64,000 nt of DNA from Codonopsis lanceolata (GCA_013146195.2 CM028377.1:179468465-179532464); one strand, 5' to 3'; counted from the first letter of the stretch, positions 11,084 to 23,398 are shown. Translations and numbers: made by a program. The notes: generated by a model not told the origin, from the letters alone.

Positions 11084-12195
11084 AAATGCATGACTAGGCT
11101 TCTAGCGGCGCTATAAATCAGTTCTCAGAACCACTAGGCCATGCCAAAATAGGGCCGTAGTCAACCTCCTCTTCAACTCCAGAAAACTAAAACATCACTC
11201 CATATAAAAGTAGACTTCTTACGAGTCAAATTAGTCATCGGGAGTAGCGATCTTGAAAACCCCTCAGTGAACCTACGGTAATAACACGCCAAGCCCGAAA
11301 CTACGGACCTCGGTTCTGCGTACTAGGCGTCTTCCACTAGTAATCGCCTCGACCTTGGATGGATCACCAGCGATACCATCTCTAGACACCGATGCCCTAG
11401 AAAGGAAACTTGTTCTAGCCGGAAGGCACACTTACTAAATTTATAAAGTTGCTTCTTCATGAGATAGAAAGAACTTCTCTCAAATGATTCGCATGTTCCT
11501 CTCGTGACTTGGAGTACACAAGAATGTCATCAATAAATACCACTACAAAGCAATCAAGATACTCATGAAAAACCACATTCATTAAGTCCATAAAAGCTGC
11601 GGGTGCGTTGGTCAAATCCAAGCGGCATCACAACAAACTCATAATGGCCCAGTAGCGGCGTGCGGAAGAACGTCTTCGGGACATCCTGCTCGAACCCTCA
11701 AGCGGTGATAGCCACTCCTCGAGTCAAACTTGGAATGAACAAGCGAACCAGAAGTTGATCAAAGAGATCATCAATGTGTGGCAAGGGATACCTATTTTGA
11801 TAGTAGCACTGGTTCAGCCAGTCGATAGTCTATAGTAGTAAACTACCATCCTTCTTCCTCACAAACTTCTAGGTGCACCGAGGGGACACTCGGTTTAATG
11901 AACTCCTATCTAGAAGTTCCACAGGTGATCCTTGACTCCACTCAGCCAGGAGCTATATGCATAGGTGCCTAGAAATAAGCGAAGTCCACGGCAATAGTTC
12001 AATACTGAACTCTAGTTCTCGGTGGGAGGCAAAGCATACTCGGAAGAAAAGACATCGGGGAACTCATTAACTACAGGAATATCCTCAAGCTTAGCAGAGA
12101 ACATTGCTGAGTATCAAGTACACAAGCTAAATACTTACACCTTGAAAGGAGTTGTCTAGCATGGCGAAATAATATGAACCCCATTCATAGCATGA

Positions 12196-12453
12196 TCACA
12201 GAAAACTTACAAACTCGGAATCAGGGCATGGCAAAGTTACTTCACGACGGCAATCATTAAAGCATGATGTACACATAGAATCCATACCAAGAATCACATC
12301 AAAGTCTCTAATAGGCAATACTACCAAATCGGCATGCAAGACTCGATCATGAACAAGCACATCACGGTCTCTATAGACTTGGGGCAGCCAACAAGCAATC
12401 ACCCACGGTGTGAACCTCCTCAAACATAAGGTAGCTGGGCGGGCAATACACAT
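12196..12453 (-). pseudogene. Tekay 2 retroviral-type aspartic protease fragment
   Basis: The string ADLVVLPIRDFDVILGMD is the C-terminal half of plant Ty3/gypsy proteases. The active-site D-S/T-G segment is not seen in the open frame. The nearby gap (from 12551) removes gag. Confidence 0.7.
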
Positions 12454-12550
12454 AAATGTTCTAGGAAATGCTGCAACATAAGAATGGTAGACCGGATCTA
12501 TAAGAACTCGAGCATGATGGCCAGAAGGCGAAAGAGTACCTCCAGATCCG

Positions 12551-12650
12551 NNNNNNNNNNNNNNNNNNNNNNNNNNNNNNNNNNNNNNNNNNNNNNNNNN
12601 NNNNNNNNNNNNNNNNNNNNNNNNNNNNNNNNNNNNNNNNNNNNNNNNNN
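12551..12650. other. Assembly gap 1 (100 N)
   Basis: Exactly 100 N, the usual placeholder for a gap of unknown length. Left flank is Tekay pol on the minus strand; right flank is the inside of an Athila 5' LTR. At least the missing 770 bases of that LTR and the missing Tekay gag and 5' LTR should lie here or be lost. Confidence 0.98.
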
Positions 12651-13108
12651 TGATAAGTTAGGGTCGGGTTCTATATATGACCTAAGTAGTGAGTTAGGGT
12701 TCCATATGTTCTTTGTGCTTAGGATATAGAATGGATGAATTATTTGAGATGAAGACTGAACGATAATTTGACAATTATATCTATCTTTCGTGAACGAACC
12801 CAAGTTATTGAATGATACTTTATCTAAATAAGCAATAGAGTAGATGCAAGTGAAACCCTAATCCTAGATTTCCTTCCATCGATCTTTACAAGCGTGATTG
12901 TTGCCTAGTTTAATTAGATTTATCTGTTTTAGTAGAATAATTAGTTTAAAGATAAAATCAATAAAAACCCCCCCTTAGTTTAAAATTGTTAGCTACCGAT
13001 ATTCTTGTCATCGTATTCTTCTTGTCTCGTGGTTCGACCCTTCCTTCTCAAGCGTCCTACGATAGTCTTGTCCACTTGTAAGGAAATAATTAAAATAAGA
13101 CACGATCA
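12651..13108 (+). repeat. Athila element 1, 5' LTR (last 458 bp)
   Basis: It begins at the gap with TGATAAGTTAGGGTC, matching position 23819 in the 3' LTR, and ends in ATCA just before the primer-binding site. Against the 3' LTR there are many substitutions and small indels, so the insertion is not recent. Confidence 0.85.
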
Positions 13109-13114
13109 AGTTTT

Positions 13115-13132
13115 TGGCGCCGTTGCAGGGGA
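13115..13132 (+). promoter_or_regulatory. Primer-binding site of Athila element 1
   Basis: TGGCGCCGTTGCAGGGGA, six bases after the LTR, fits the tRNA-Asp-complementary site known for Athila/Calypso elements (usual form TGGCGCCGTTGCCGGGGA, one change here). Confidence 0.85.
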
Positions 13133-13273
13133 CAAGATAGTTTGCGTAGTTAGTTTGTTGGTAGCGTAGTTTTAAATTCAGTTTTTATAAAAAAAATATA
13201 AAAAATACGAAATGATTTTATTTTTTTAATTGTTAGTTTTTAATTGTTAGTTTTATTTTGCTTTTATTATTTT

Positions 13274-14630
13274 ATGCACGATCGTAGATCTCTAAATCCT
13301 AAATTGGTAGAATTAAATCAAAATATAAATAATCTTGGAAAGAATCGGAAGACCCGATAATTTGGAAAACCAATGTCAATCAAGAACAGTTGAATCGAGA
13401 GGATCCTCTGGTTGATCCTCCAATGGATAACAATAATCAAAATCTTGAAAATCAGTTCCTCCGGTAAATGTGAATCAAAGAATGGAAGAACCTGCTGATA
13501 GAAATATGGAAGTAATAATCAATCAAAGAACTATAAGTGATTATGGTCGTCCTATGTTGAATGCAACACCATCATGTTTAGTCTTACCAGAAGTGGTAAG
13601 AAATTTCGAACTTAAAGGTCATTATTATAATATGATGCCTTCATTTCATGGGCTGCCATCCGAAGATCCAGTAAATTTTGTTAAAGAATATGAATTCATG
13701 ATTGAAAATTATCCGTTAGGCGGTTTGACTGAAGATCAAATAAAAATGAAATATTTTCAATGTGCATTAAAAGATGTGGCGAGAAGATGGTTTATGAATC
13801 TAACACCTAGAAGTGTTTATACTTGGACTCAATTATATGATTTGTTTATGGGTAAATTTTATCAACATGCATCTCTTTCAGAATATAGAAAACAAATTAT
13901 GTCTTTTCAAAATGAACCAGGAGAGACATTCCATGAAGCATGGGATAGATTTAAAAATTTACTTATCATGTGTCCTCATCATAATCTATCTCAAGATGTG
14001 CTAGTAACTCAATTTTATCATGCTCTTTCTGCATTACAAACTATGGTTGATAGTGCGGCCGGTGGTTCTATTAATAGAATGACACTAGCTGCATTAGAAA
14101 ACTTGCTTGAGATGTTAAGTGCAAATTCTCAACAAAAAAGTACAAGAGGTAAAAGTAGAAGTTTATTTCAAGTTCAAGAAAAACCAGATATGCAAGCTCA
14201 ATTTGAACATTGGCAAACTCAAATTCAAGAAGCATGTTCTATTTGTGGATTAAATTCTCATGCTACTAATTTGTGTCCTTCTAGTGCTGTGTATCCTGAA
14301 CAGGTTAATGCAATGAACATGTACCCTCAAAGACAAAGGAATGATCCCTACTCCAACACTTATAATCCTGGTTGGAGGAATCATCCTAACTTTTCATGGG
14401 GAGGAAATAAGCCATTACAGCCTCAACAATTTCCTAAGCAAGGACAATTGCAGATTGAAGAAGTTCCAAAGTCAGAAGGATCGAGCAGTGGTCAAGCTGC
14501 TGTTAACAAATATTTGCTAGAAACAGTGGAAAATTTAAGGAATGAACTCGCAAAATTTAAAGAAAAAGAAAGAGAAGAAGGGAAGTTCCCTAGTCAGACA
14601 GAACAAGCAAAATCTATCACTACTCTATGA
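13274..14630 (+). pseudogene. Athila element 1 gag
   Basis: The ATG at 13274 matches the gag start of Athila 2 (49745). An early frameshift near 13350 breaks the N-terminus; from 13470 the frame is open for 386 codons. It contains the gag core (HYYNMMPSFHGLPSEDP; VARRWFMNLTPRSV; FMGKFYQHASLSEYRK) and one zinc knuckle CSICGLNSHATNLC (CX2CX4HX4C, about 14232-14275), which would bind the RNA genome. It stops at 14628-14630 where the related frame of Athila 2 also has damage. The capsid part alone is still open. Confidence 0.85.
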
Positions 14631-14681
14631 AGTGGTAGATTAATTGGAGAAGAGGTAAGTAGCCCTACTCAATCTACTGAT

Positions 14682-14915
14682 GTGCCTGACAAATTAGATA
14701 ATTCTGGCAAAGAAGATGAAGCAGATAAAAGTGAAAATATTCAAGCAAAAGATAAAGAAGTAGAAAAAGAAGTTTTAAATAAAGATAGTCAAGAAGAAGT
14801 TACTCAAGAAAAAGAGCAAGAGGCAGAACCTCTTGAGGAACCATATGTGGCACCACCACCATATGTTCCTCCAATACCATTCCTTGGTAGACTTATGAAA
14901 AACAAGAATGGATAA
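14682..14915 (+). pseudogene. Athila 1 acidic gag-pol linker
   Basis: A 77-codon stretch rich in Glu, Lys and Gln, ending in a Pro-rich segment (EEPYVAPPPYVPPIPF). The same linker occurs in Athila 2 at about 51180-51400. It sits between gag and protease and is presumably part of the original polyprotein. Confidence 0.65.
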
Positions 14916-15147
14916 GCAATTTACGGAAATTTATAATATGTTATCCAAAGTGAACATTAATCTCCCTTTGCTTAATGTTATTAAAAACATTCCGTCTTAT
15001 GCTAAGTTTTTCAAAGATCTTCACTCTAGAAAACACAAATTTGATAAGAATGAAAAAATTATTGTTTAAAACGAAAACGTGAGTGCGGTTTACAACTGAA
15101 ATTCCTCCTAAATTAAAAGTCCTAGTAGTTTTAATATCCAAGTCTCC

Positions 15148-15801
15148 TTGGGTAGTTCTAAAAAGATGAAAGCTATGCTAGATCTAGGAACAAGTATTAA
15201 TTTGATGCCTTTCATTGTCTATAAACAATTAGGATTGGGTGAACTGAAACCCACTACTATGTCTTTACAATTAGCCGACCGTTCGGTTAAACATCCTTTA
15301 GGTATAGTAGAGGACATTCTAGTACAAGTAGATAAATTAATCATCCCAGTCGATTTTGTGGTTCTAGAGATGGAAAGAAAGATATGCACTAACAATGAAA
15401 TCCCTATTATGTTAGGTAGACCTTTTATGGCCACTGCCAACACAATGATTAATGTTAAGAATGGTAAACTTTCAATGTCAGTTATGGGTGAAACTGTAGA
15501 AATTTTAGTTTTTGAGGCGTTAAATAGACCGAGTGACATGAATGCATGTTTCTCAATTGATGAAATTGAAAAACTGACAACCCAAACCTTTGAAGAAAAT
15601 TTTGAAGATGATGACTATGAGAAAGATACGTATGTAGGATTTGACGATAGAACCTTCTATCATCTAAAAGCCGACATAGAAGAGAAGGAAAGATTAGAAG
15701 CTCTTAAGAGTAAAAGTGAAGACAAGAACAAAGTGGAAGATTCCAAATCAGAAATTAGTCCTGATAATATGGAAATAGATGAAATGACAAAGAAGATTTA
15801 G
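15148..15801 (+). pseudogene. Athila 1 aspartic protease region
   Basis: The motifs MKAMLDLGTSINLMP (active-site region) and IPIMLGRPFMATA (flap/C-terminal region) are typical of Athila proteases. A Glu/Lys-rich tail follows. It is open for 217 codons but separated by stops from the linker upstream and from reverse transcriptase downstream, so it cannot be expressed as the usual gag-pol fusion. Confidence 0.85.
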
Positions 15802-15885
15802 AAAATCAAAAATCTTATTTTGATGAAATAAAAACAGATAAAGAAAAAAGAAGAGAACTCTAAGGAGGAAGATAAAGAAGAGACA

Positions 15886-17568
15886 GTGAACTCTGAAATT
15901 CCTAAGTTTATTCCGTCTGTCAAATCCCCTCCTGAAGTAGAATTAAAGCCATTACCGTCCCATTTAAAATATGCATTCTTAGGGGAAGGTAAAACCTTAC
16001 CTGTTATAATTGATGCGGATTTAACAGAAGAACAAGAATCAAGCCTGTTAAAAGTTCTATGGACACATAGAGAAGCTATAGGTTGGTCTTTAGCAGATTT
16101 GAAAGGAATTAGTCCTTCTATGTGTATGCATAAAATTCATTTAGAAGAAGGTAGTAAACCTTCTAGAGAAAGACAAAGAAGACTTAACCCTCACATGGAA
16201 GAAGCAGTTAGAAAAGAAGTACTTAAGCTTCTTGATGCGGGTATAATTTACCCGATATCCGATAGTAAATGGGTTAGTCCAGTCCAAGTAGTTCCTAAGA
16301 AATCAGGAATTACAGTCGTTAAGAATGAGAAAGATGAGTTAGTTCCCACCCGAACTATTACTGGTTATAGAATGTACATAGATTTGAGGAAATTAAATGC
16401 AGCAACAAAGAAAAATCACTTTACCTTGCCCTTTATTGACCAAATCCTTGAAAGATTAGCTGGTCATGAATATTATTGTTTTCTTGATGGTTTTTCTGGT
16501 TATAATCAAATCCCAGTAGCACCAGAAGACCAAGAGAAAACCACTTTTACATGTCCCTTTGGTACCTTTGCGTTTAGGAGAATGCCCTTTGGACTTTGTA
16601 ATGCCCCAGCTACTTTTCAAAGATGCATGATTTCTATATTTTCTGATCTAGTGGAAAGATGTGTAGAAGTATTTATGGATGATTTCTCAGTATTCGGAAA
16701 TTCTTTTGATCATTGCCTAGAAAATCTAACATCGGTTTTGAAGAGATGTTGTGAAACTAATTTGACCCTAAGTTGGGAAAAAAGCCACTTCATGGTTAAA
16801 CATGGAATAGTCTTAGGTCATGTTGTGTCTAACAAAGGAATTGAGGTTGATAAGGCTAAAAATGAAGTTATATCACAATTACCTCCTCCAACTTCAGTCA
16901 AGGGTGTTAGAAGTTTTCGAGGACATGCGGGTTTTTACAGAAGATTTATAAAAGACTTTTCAAAAATTTGTAAACCTTTATGTAATATGTTGGCAAAAGA
17001 TACCGAATTCGTTTTTGATCAAGAATGCTTGAATGCATTTAATTTATTAAAAGAACAATTGACATCAGCCCCAATTTTAACCAGCCCTGATTGGTCTCTC
17101 CCTTTCAAGATCATGTGCGATGCTTCGGATTTCACAATTGGAGTCGTGTTAGGACAAAGGATAGACAAGAAACCGCATGTGATTCATTATGCGAGTAGGA
17201 CATTAAATGATGCACAACTCAATTATACAACCACAGAAAAAGAATTTTTAGCAGTTGTGTATGCATTAGAAAAATTTAGATCATACTTGTTAGGATCAAA
17301 AGTTATCATATTCTCTGATCATGCAGCCCTAAAATATCTTTTGAGTAAGAAGGAGGCAAAGCCTAGACTCATAAGATGGTTGTTATTATTGCAAGAATTC
17401 GACATTACTATTAAAGATAAAAAGGGAACGGAAAACGTAGTAGCCGACCATTTGTCTAGGTTGGAATTTTTACCTTTACTTGAACGTCAATTTCTTGATA
17501 ATAAAATCCCTATGAATGAAGACTTCCCTGATGAACAATTATTAGCAGTTAAAAATTTTGAACCATGA
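15886..17568 (+). pseudogene. Athila 1 reverse transcriptase and RNase H
   Basis: A 560-codon open frame. Reverse transcriptase motifs in order: VSPVQVVPKKSG, IDLRKLNAATKKNHF, FLDGFSGYNQIPV, MPFGLCNAPATFQRCM, and the catalytic FMDDFSVFG (about 16673-16699). RNase H follows with MCDASDFTIGVVLGQ, HYASRTLNDAQLNY and FSDHAALKYLL. This is the best-kept coding part of the element; it ends with a stop at the RNase H-integrase junction, where the frame changes. Confidence 0.92.
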
Positions 17569-18253
17569 TATGTTGATTTTGTTAATTACTATGTATCTGA
17601 TATATATCATAAATCATGACTTTGATTTTTATCAAAGAAAGAAATTTTTAACTGGTGCAAAACATTATTTTTGGGAAGAACCACATTTATTCAAAATATG
17701 TTTCGACTCTATAATTAGGAGATGTGTTCCAGAACAAGACCAACAAAGTATTATGGCATTTTGTCATGAATACTCTTGTGGTGGTCATTTTAGTGGTAAC
17801 AAAACTGCTAGGAAAATCATGCAATCTGGATTATATTGGCCTACTGTTTTTAGAGACTCTGACATATTTTGTAAAACATGTGATAAATGTCAAAGAACTG
17901 GTGGAATAAGTAAAAGGAATGAAATGCCCTTGCATGTCAATATAGTTGTCGAAATTTTTTATGTTTGGGGTATTGATTTTATGGGTCCTTTTCCAGTTTC
18001 AAATGGTTGTGAATATATTTTAGTTGCTGTTGATTATGTGTCCAAATGGATAGAAGTCGTTGCTACTAGAAATAATGATGGCCAAACTGTTGTCAAGTTT
18101 TTGGAAGATATTTTTGCGCGGTATGGAGTACCGAAGGCTATAATTAGTGATCAGGGAACACACTTCACTAATAAATTGTTAAATTCAAGCCTTAGAAAAT
18201 ATGGTGTAACTCGCAAGTTAGCTACACCTTATGATCCTCAGACTTCTGATTAA
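17558..18253 (+). pseudogene. Athila 1 integrase, N-terminal and catalytic part
   Basis: It overlaps the RT frame by 11 bases in another frame, a sign of a frameshift. The zinc-binding HHCC domain ends with FCKTCDKCQRTGG. The core has FMGPFPVSNGCEYILVAVDY (first Asp region), AIISDQGTHFTN (second Asp) and ends TPYDPQTSD followed by a stop just before the segment holding the catalytic Glu. The catalytic triad is thus split by a stop. Confidence 0.88.
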
Positions 18254-18961
18254 GTAGAAGTTAGTAATAGATAGATAAAAGCATTTTTGGAAAAGACTGT
18301 GAGACCAAATCGAAAGGATTGGGAGCCAAAACTTAAAGATGCTCTTTGGGCATATCGAACTGCATATAAAACCCCAATAGGTATGAGTCCGTATCGGATG
18401 GTGTATGGCAAAGCTTTTCATTTGCCAGTAGAGATTGAACACAAGGCCTATTAGGCCATTAAAGCTCTTAACCTTGACTTAACTTTGGCTGGTGAAGAAA
18501 GACTTTTCCAGCTTAATGAACTAGAAGAGCATAGGCTAAATTCGTATGAAAATATAAAAACTTATAAAGAAAAGACCAAGAAATACCATGATATGGGACT
18601 GGCTAACAAGATGTTTCGTCCAAGATTAAAGGTACTTCTTTTTAATTCTAGACTCAGATTATTTCCAGGAAAATTAAAATCAAAATGGTCTGGTCCTTTC
18701 ATTATAGTTCGAATTTATCCACATGGAGCTATTGATATCAAGAACCCAAAGACCAAGGAGATATTTAAAGTCAATGGTCACCGACTCAAACCGTACCTTG
18801 AACCTATGTTAGTTGAGAAAACAATAGAACTCATTCGTCTCTCTGACAACAAACCTCTGAGAGAAGAGGTTTGTAGTTGGGTCGAGCCAAAGACGTTAAA
18901 CAAGTGCGCTAGGTGGGAGGCAACCCACTTTTATAAAATTTTATTTACTTTCGTAGTGTAA
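18254..18961 (+). pseudogene. Athila 1 integrase C-terminal part
   Basis: After the stop at 18251-18253 the frame continues with further stops near 18275 and 18450, then opens at 18485 with NSYENIKTYKEKTKKYHD and the C-terminal GPFIIVRIYPHGAIDIKNP and VNGHRLKPYLEP. No chromodomain follows, as expected for Athila. Confidence 0.8.
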
Positions 18962-19694
18962 TTTAAATATGTTGTTCTTCGTCTTATTTGGTTATGGACA
19001 TTTAATTTAAATATTTTCTAGTAATGGCATAATTCAAGTTTGGGGGAAAAAAACATCTTAATGTTGAATTTATATGTTTCTAATAATTTAGTTTAGAAGT
19101 TTGTGTAAAATTTTCAGAGTGTAGGAAAGAAACGGACCTAACAAAACGTAACGGAAAGACCAAAACGAAAACTGCCAAAAAGTTATGAAGCAGCTCTCAA
19201 GGAACTCAATTTGTGGACCTTGCGGACGCAAGGCTTAAAACACCTTGTGGCCGCGAGGCCTTAATAATGACAAAACGCGTGACCTGCCTCATGAACTTCC
19301 CTCTCTCTCAAGCATCCAACAGCCTCTCTCTCTCTCTCTCTCTCTCAAAAATTCTGGCGAAACTTTTCATTCCGGCCAAGATTCAAGCTCTCCTTCAAAG
19401 CTTCATCATCATCTACATCATCCATCTCCTTCCATTCAAGCATTGAAGGTGAAGCCACCATTTTTTCCGGCGAGATAGTTTCGGGACTCCGGCCAACCAT
19501 CTATTGCAATTAAAGCACGCACTCCACGTATCTTCTATCCCCTCTCTATTAAATTCTTGATTTGTCAAAATTTTGCATGCTAGGGTGTTAGAATTATTTT
19601 CATATTGTATACGTGTATGCTTTATTTGTTTTAGTTAGGTTGTGTTATTTTAATTTTTTAGAGAGTAGATTCTAAATTTTTGTGCTTATAATTA
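18962..19694 (+). other. Athila 1 inter-ORF region
   Basis: Non-coding by eye. It holds a polypurine-like AAGTTTGGGGG at about 19037, two copies of a CCTTGCGG..GCAAGG palindrome (about 19220-19256) also found in the LTR, and a CT microsatellite (19322-19347). The same arrangement is present in Athila 2 (55338-56289). It may be the leader for the downstream ORF, but no promoter can be proven. Confidence 0.5.
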
Positions 19695-20681
19695 ATGGCC
19701 CCTAAGCGTAGAAATACCGGTCCGTCCTCATCCCGCTCCCAAAAGGAGGAGCAACATTATGACCCCCACTGATTTAATTCTTTCGAGGCATCAGAGAGCT
19801 ACACTAGGAAGCTCTCCAATAGCATAATCAATGAGAGGGGATTTAAGGCTCAAGACTTTGCTCTCCCTGCCCACTTCAAACGTCGAAGATGGGGCAATCT
19901 TTGTACGACCCCGGGCGTGGCCATTGTAGCCTTAGTCCAAGAATTTTACGCCAACGGGTAAATTTCTATTACTGGCGAGGTGCTAGATGTTGTTGATGTT
20001 AGGGGTAGGAGTGTCGACTATTCGTCCCATAGCATTAACCATTATTTTGGCACTACCAATTTTGCGAGGGGTACTGACCAGTACAGTATCCACATCGTCG
20101 ACCCTGTCCCTCTCCCGGTGTTAAATGCGGAAATCGCAACACCTGATGTGGTTTGGACCTACAACCAAAATCCACCATTCCGCCCCCGTACCATGGACGA
20201 GACCCATCCTAAGAATACAGCCAAGGCAGTGTTCAAATTTATCTGTGCACGTCTCATGCCTTCCAGTCACCAGCACACGGTTTCCTGGCCTAAGGCTGTC
20301 TTGATCTACACCATCCTTACCGGTGGGTCTGTCGATGTTTGGCGTCTGATCAATGCCCAAATTCAGACCCTTATTAGAGGTACGACAAACGCGGGATTCG
20401 CACTCTCGAGTTTGATTACCAGACTGTGTAGTGGGGCTAGAGTCATTTGGACTCCAGACTCGGAGAGAGTTCGGGCAGTCCCCGACATCACTAGGGCGCT
20501 TCTGTTTGAGCACCCTCGCCAGCCACGGGAGAGAGGCCCACGTGAGGAGCAGCTAGAGGAGAAGGATCGCTTGGAGGAGATCTCCAATAGGCAGGAGGAG
20601 CTCATGCTCCAAAATGAGATGATGAGTCAGCAGTTGGCGCAAGTGCGTGCCGACCGGACTCAATTTTTTTGGTTGGGTTAA
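19695..20681 (+). pseudogene. Athila 1 additional ORF at the env position
   Basis: From the ATG at 19695 one frame runs to 20681, broken by in-frame TGA and TAA codons near 19770 and 19959. Recognisable parts are a basic, Ser-rich start, RGFKAQDFALPAHFKRRRW, VRGRSVDYSSHSINHYFG and a Glu-rich coiled-coil-like tail (about 20540-20650). It resembles the plant retrotransposon ORF often called 'putative plant transposon protein', found between pol and the 3' LTR of Athila-type elements. No clear signal peptide or transmembrane segment is visible, so calling it an envelope is not justified. Confidence 0.65.
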
Positions 20682-23047
20682 CCAGGTGGGGCAAAATGTC
20701 TCCACATATTTTGGGATGCCACTTGGCACGATCCCCGAGTTTCGTCCTCCTTCGTTATTTCCTCCCGACTAAGCTCAAGTTTTTTCCTCTTTCGTTAGGC
20801 AGAACAGCTATGTCCTCCTTTTGATATTTCTCCTCCATTAACCCTCTTATAGGATAGTCCTCAATTTTGAAGACAAAATAGAATTTAAGTTTGGGGGGGG
20901 GGGAATTCTAAGCCGAAGGCCTTTGCAGGTCCCAGCCTAAGGAAGAGTGGAGTTGGGCTACGTTTTTAGGGTGAGGGAAATTTTTTGTCCCTCCATCGTC
21001 AAGTCTCCTCACTCTATTTTCTTGCTTTTTATATTTTCTTATTTTAGGAGATGTTGCCCTGACCAGAATACTATAATATTTGGTTCCCTCGGGGACCCAT
21101 CAAAAGAGTCATCGTCATCGCCCATCTCCAATTTCTTTTTATAAAAATTTTCAAAAATTAAAAAATTAAAAAAATGTTTTAATTCAAAATTTTCACCCTC
21201 AAGTCATGGTATGGTCATTTCGGTCGATGAGGAGTTAATGCAATGAACCACATAACTTTTTCATAGATCATTCTGGAATTTACTTGATTCTGCGAAAATT
21301 CTTGATTTTCTCCAAATCCCTGTACACTTACACCAGTCATGATTATGGATTGATTTGAACATTTTTATAAAGTTTATAGCACACATTTCATTTTAGCAAC
21401 AAGATATGCACAAGAATATGATGAATAGTCATCCTAACATGATTGTTGCATTGAATTGTAACTTAGGGTCAATTGCATAAGTTAGATCCTTTGGATTTTG
21501 CTTACTAATATATCTCAAGCACACTTTCGAACCGTGTCTGCATGTTATTCTCGATTGTCCCTACCATCTGTTCTAGCGAATGCTTATGTGAAATCCAGTG
21601 ATGCTAAATCTTCGATTTCATAACTTTCATAATTGATATGATATTTTATGTGCTTTACTTTCTTAAAAACTGCATGAGTATTTTGGCATTAATTAAGATA
21701 TGGTATAGGCCATCTTTGGATCGTTTGAGCCTAAATATTTCCCGACCTTTGCTAAAAATATCCCTAGTATCCCCTTTGAGCTTTATTAAAAAGAATGGGG
21801 TGTGCTAAGTACACATTGAACCCCCATTCGACTTCATTTCTTTTACCCACATTAACTTAACCCGAAAAGCCTATACACATTAGCCTACCCTTTGAGAGAG
21901 TAGAATGTGGGTGGGGAATTAATTTTTTGGGACCAATTTTCAATCAAGAAAGTTTTCCGAAGACTTCTTCTTCCCCGTCGATATACAAAAAAAAAAAAAA
22001 AAAAGAAATCGACGAAAAATGAAACAGAAGAAGAAGAGTGTAAGAAGATTCAAATGAAAGCATAGCTTTCAAGAGAAAAATATGATAGAAAAATTCTTCT
22101 GAAAAAGAATACTAGATATTTTTAGCTTGATATATTGTACAAAACAAGTTTGGGGGAAAAGTCCCCACTTGTGGTCTTTGCAGGTCCTAGCCTAATTGGG
22201 AAAAACTTCATTTTGCTTGGAAGTATTAGGGGTAAATGGTAGTCTTGCTTTCTCACTTTGTATTCTATTCCATTTCCATCATATCCCCTACACCAAGACC
22301 TTACATTACAAGCTATTAAAGACCTATTGATCTTCTTGCCAATGTTTGTGTTTGTTGATTTGATTGTAGTACATGTAAATTGATCTCCACTTCATATTCA
22401 TATTATTCGCAAGCTTAGCATAATCTTAGCTATTGCAAGTAATTGTGGCATGAGAGCATAGTATGTCATACATAGAAGTGCATGGGATGGATGTATAAGT
22501 TTTTGAAATCCTTGGTGATCTTCCTTTCTGTAATAGACCGGGTTTGGATGGTAGATCTTATACTCTATGTTGCATTGGATTTATTTAAATCCTGATTTTT
22601 AATAAATGTGGTGCTTAGCTTAATAAAAATGTTTTAGTTAAGATATTCTTTATGACTGGTGATCACACACACACGGAGAAATTAAGACTGGTAGCAGCTT
22701 TAGTACAAGTTAGTTTGTTATGTGGATTAGTCTGCACACATGTGGTGAGCATCTGACTGAGACTACCTTGTTATGCCATGCTCTTATAACTTAAGGTTGA
22801 AACCAAAAAGATTTTCGTGTTTATTTTGTTTTTAGAGTAATTTTTACCTGCTTTTGTATTTAGTCGTTTTTGTATTTATCTGCATAGTCGAGTCGCTCGT
22901 TACAGTCTCCTTGAGTTTGTGGATTTCTAGATGAGTGTAAATAGTGTCACCCTCAAAAAAGATTTTTTTTTAATTTTTGTATGTTTAATTTTGTATTTAT
23001 AAGTATTGTTTACTCGTGGACGAGCAAAGTTTAAGTTTGGGGGTATT
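20682..23047 (+). other. Athila 1 3' untranslated region
   Basis: About 2.4 kb without a credible ORF. It contains polypurine-like AAGTTTGGGGG copies at about 20888, 22147 and 23034; the last directly precedes the LTR and is the functional candidate. At 21960-22045 a poly-A tract is flanked by inverted CGTCGAT/ATCGACG and CTTCTTC/GAAGAAG arms, a possible hairpin. Confidence 0.6.
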
Positions 23048-23261
23048 TGATAGACGTATTTTATACGTCTATATTGGGTACTTTTATGACTTAAAATGAG
23101 CAATTCCACGAGGCTTTTGGCTACTGATATATGCTTTTGAGCTATATTTTGAGTTTAAGAGTTTTAGGTGAATTTAAGGGATTTATGAAGCTTTAGTGAA
23201 TATTTCGAGGAAGGGTGCAAAGTGCAACATTGGGAAGGATGCAAAAAGATTAATCTGGCCA

Positions 23262-23303
23262 CCTTGCGGCCGCAAGGTCAAAAGACCTTGCCTTTGCAAG
23301 GTA
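23262..23303 (+). repeat. Two palindromes in the Athila 1 LTR
   Basis: ACCTTGCGGCCGCAAGGT (23262-23279) is a perfect 18-bp palindrome. ACCTTGC-CTTT-GCAAGGT (23286-23303) follows seven bases later. Both lie about 100-140 bases upstream of the TATA box. Confidence 0.8.
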
Positions 23304-23398
23304 GGCAGAAACATGAAAAGCTAGAACAAGACCCCTAGAACCGACTTTACGGGATTTTTGAGTTGGATTGAACCTCCTATTCCCCTACAACACCCTGG

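Larger units (their letters stand above)
9300..12500 (-). pseudogene. Tekay element 2 pol polyprotein, broken
   Basis: Read from 12500 down, fragments in several frames follow the Ty3/gypsy order: aspartic protease (12196-12453), reverse transcriptase with FIDDILVYS (about 11513-11550), RNase H (10877-11083), integrase zinc-binding and core (9805-10443), and a chromodomain-like VKVLWKNHDIEEATWE near 9400-9430. Frameshifts and stops lie between all of them, so no polyprotein can be made. Gag and the 5' LTR are missing at the assembly gap. The order and orientation match the 3' LTR at 6294-9286, giving one minus-strand element. Confidence 0.85.

Noticed and set aside
15219..15539. Minus-strand ORF over the Athila 1 protease
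   Set aside because: Shadow of the protease frame; Athila 2 shows the same shadow at 51806-52021.
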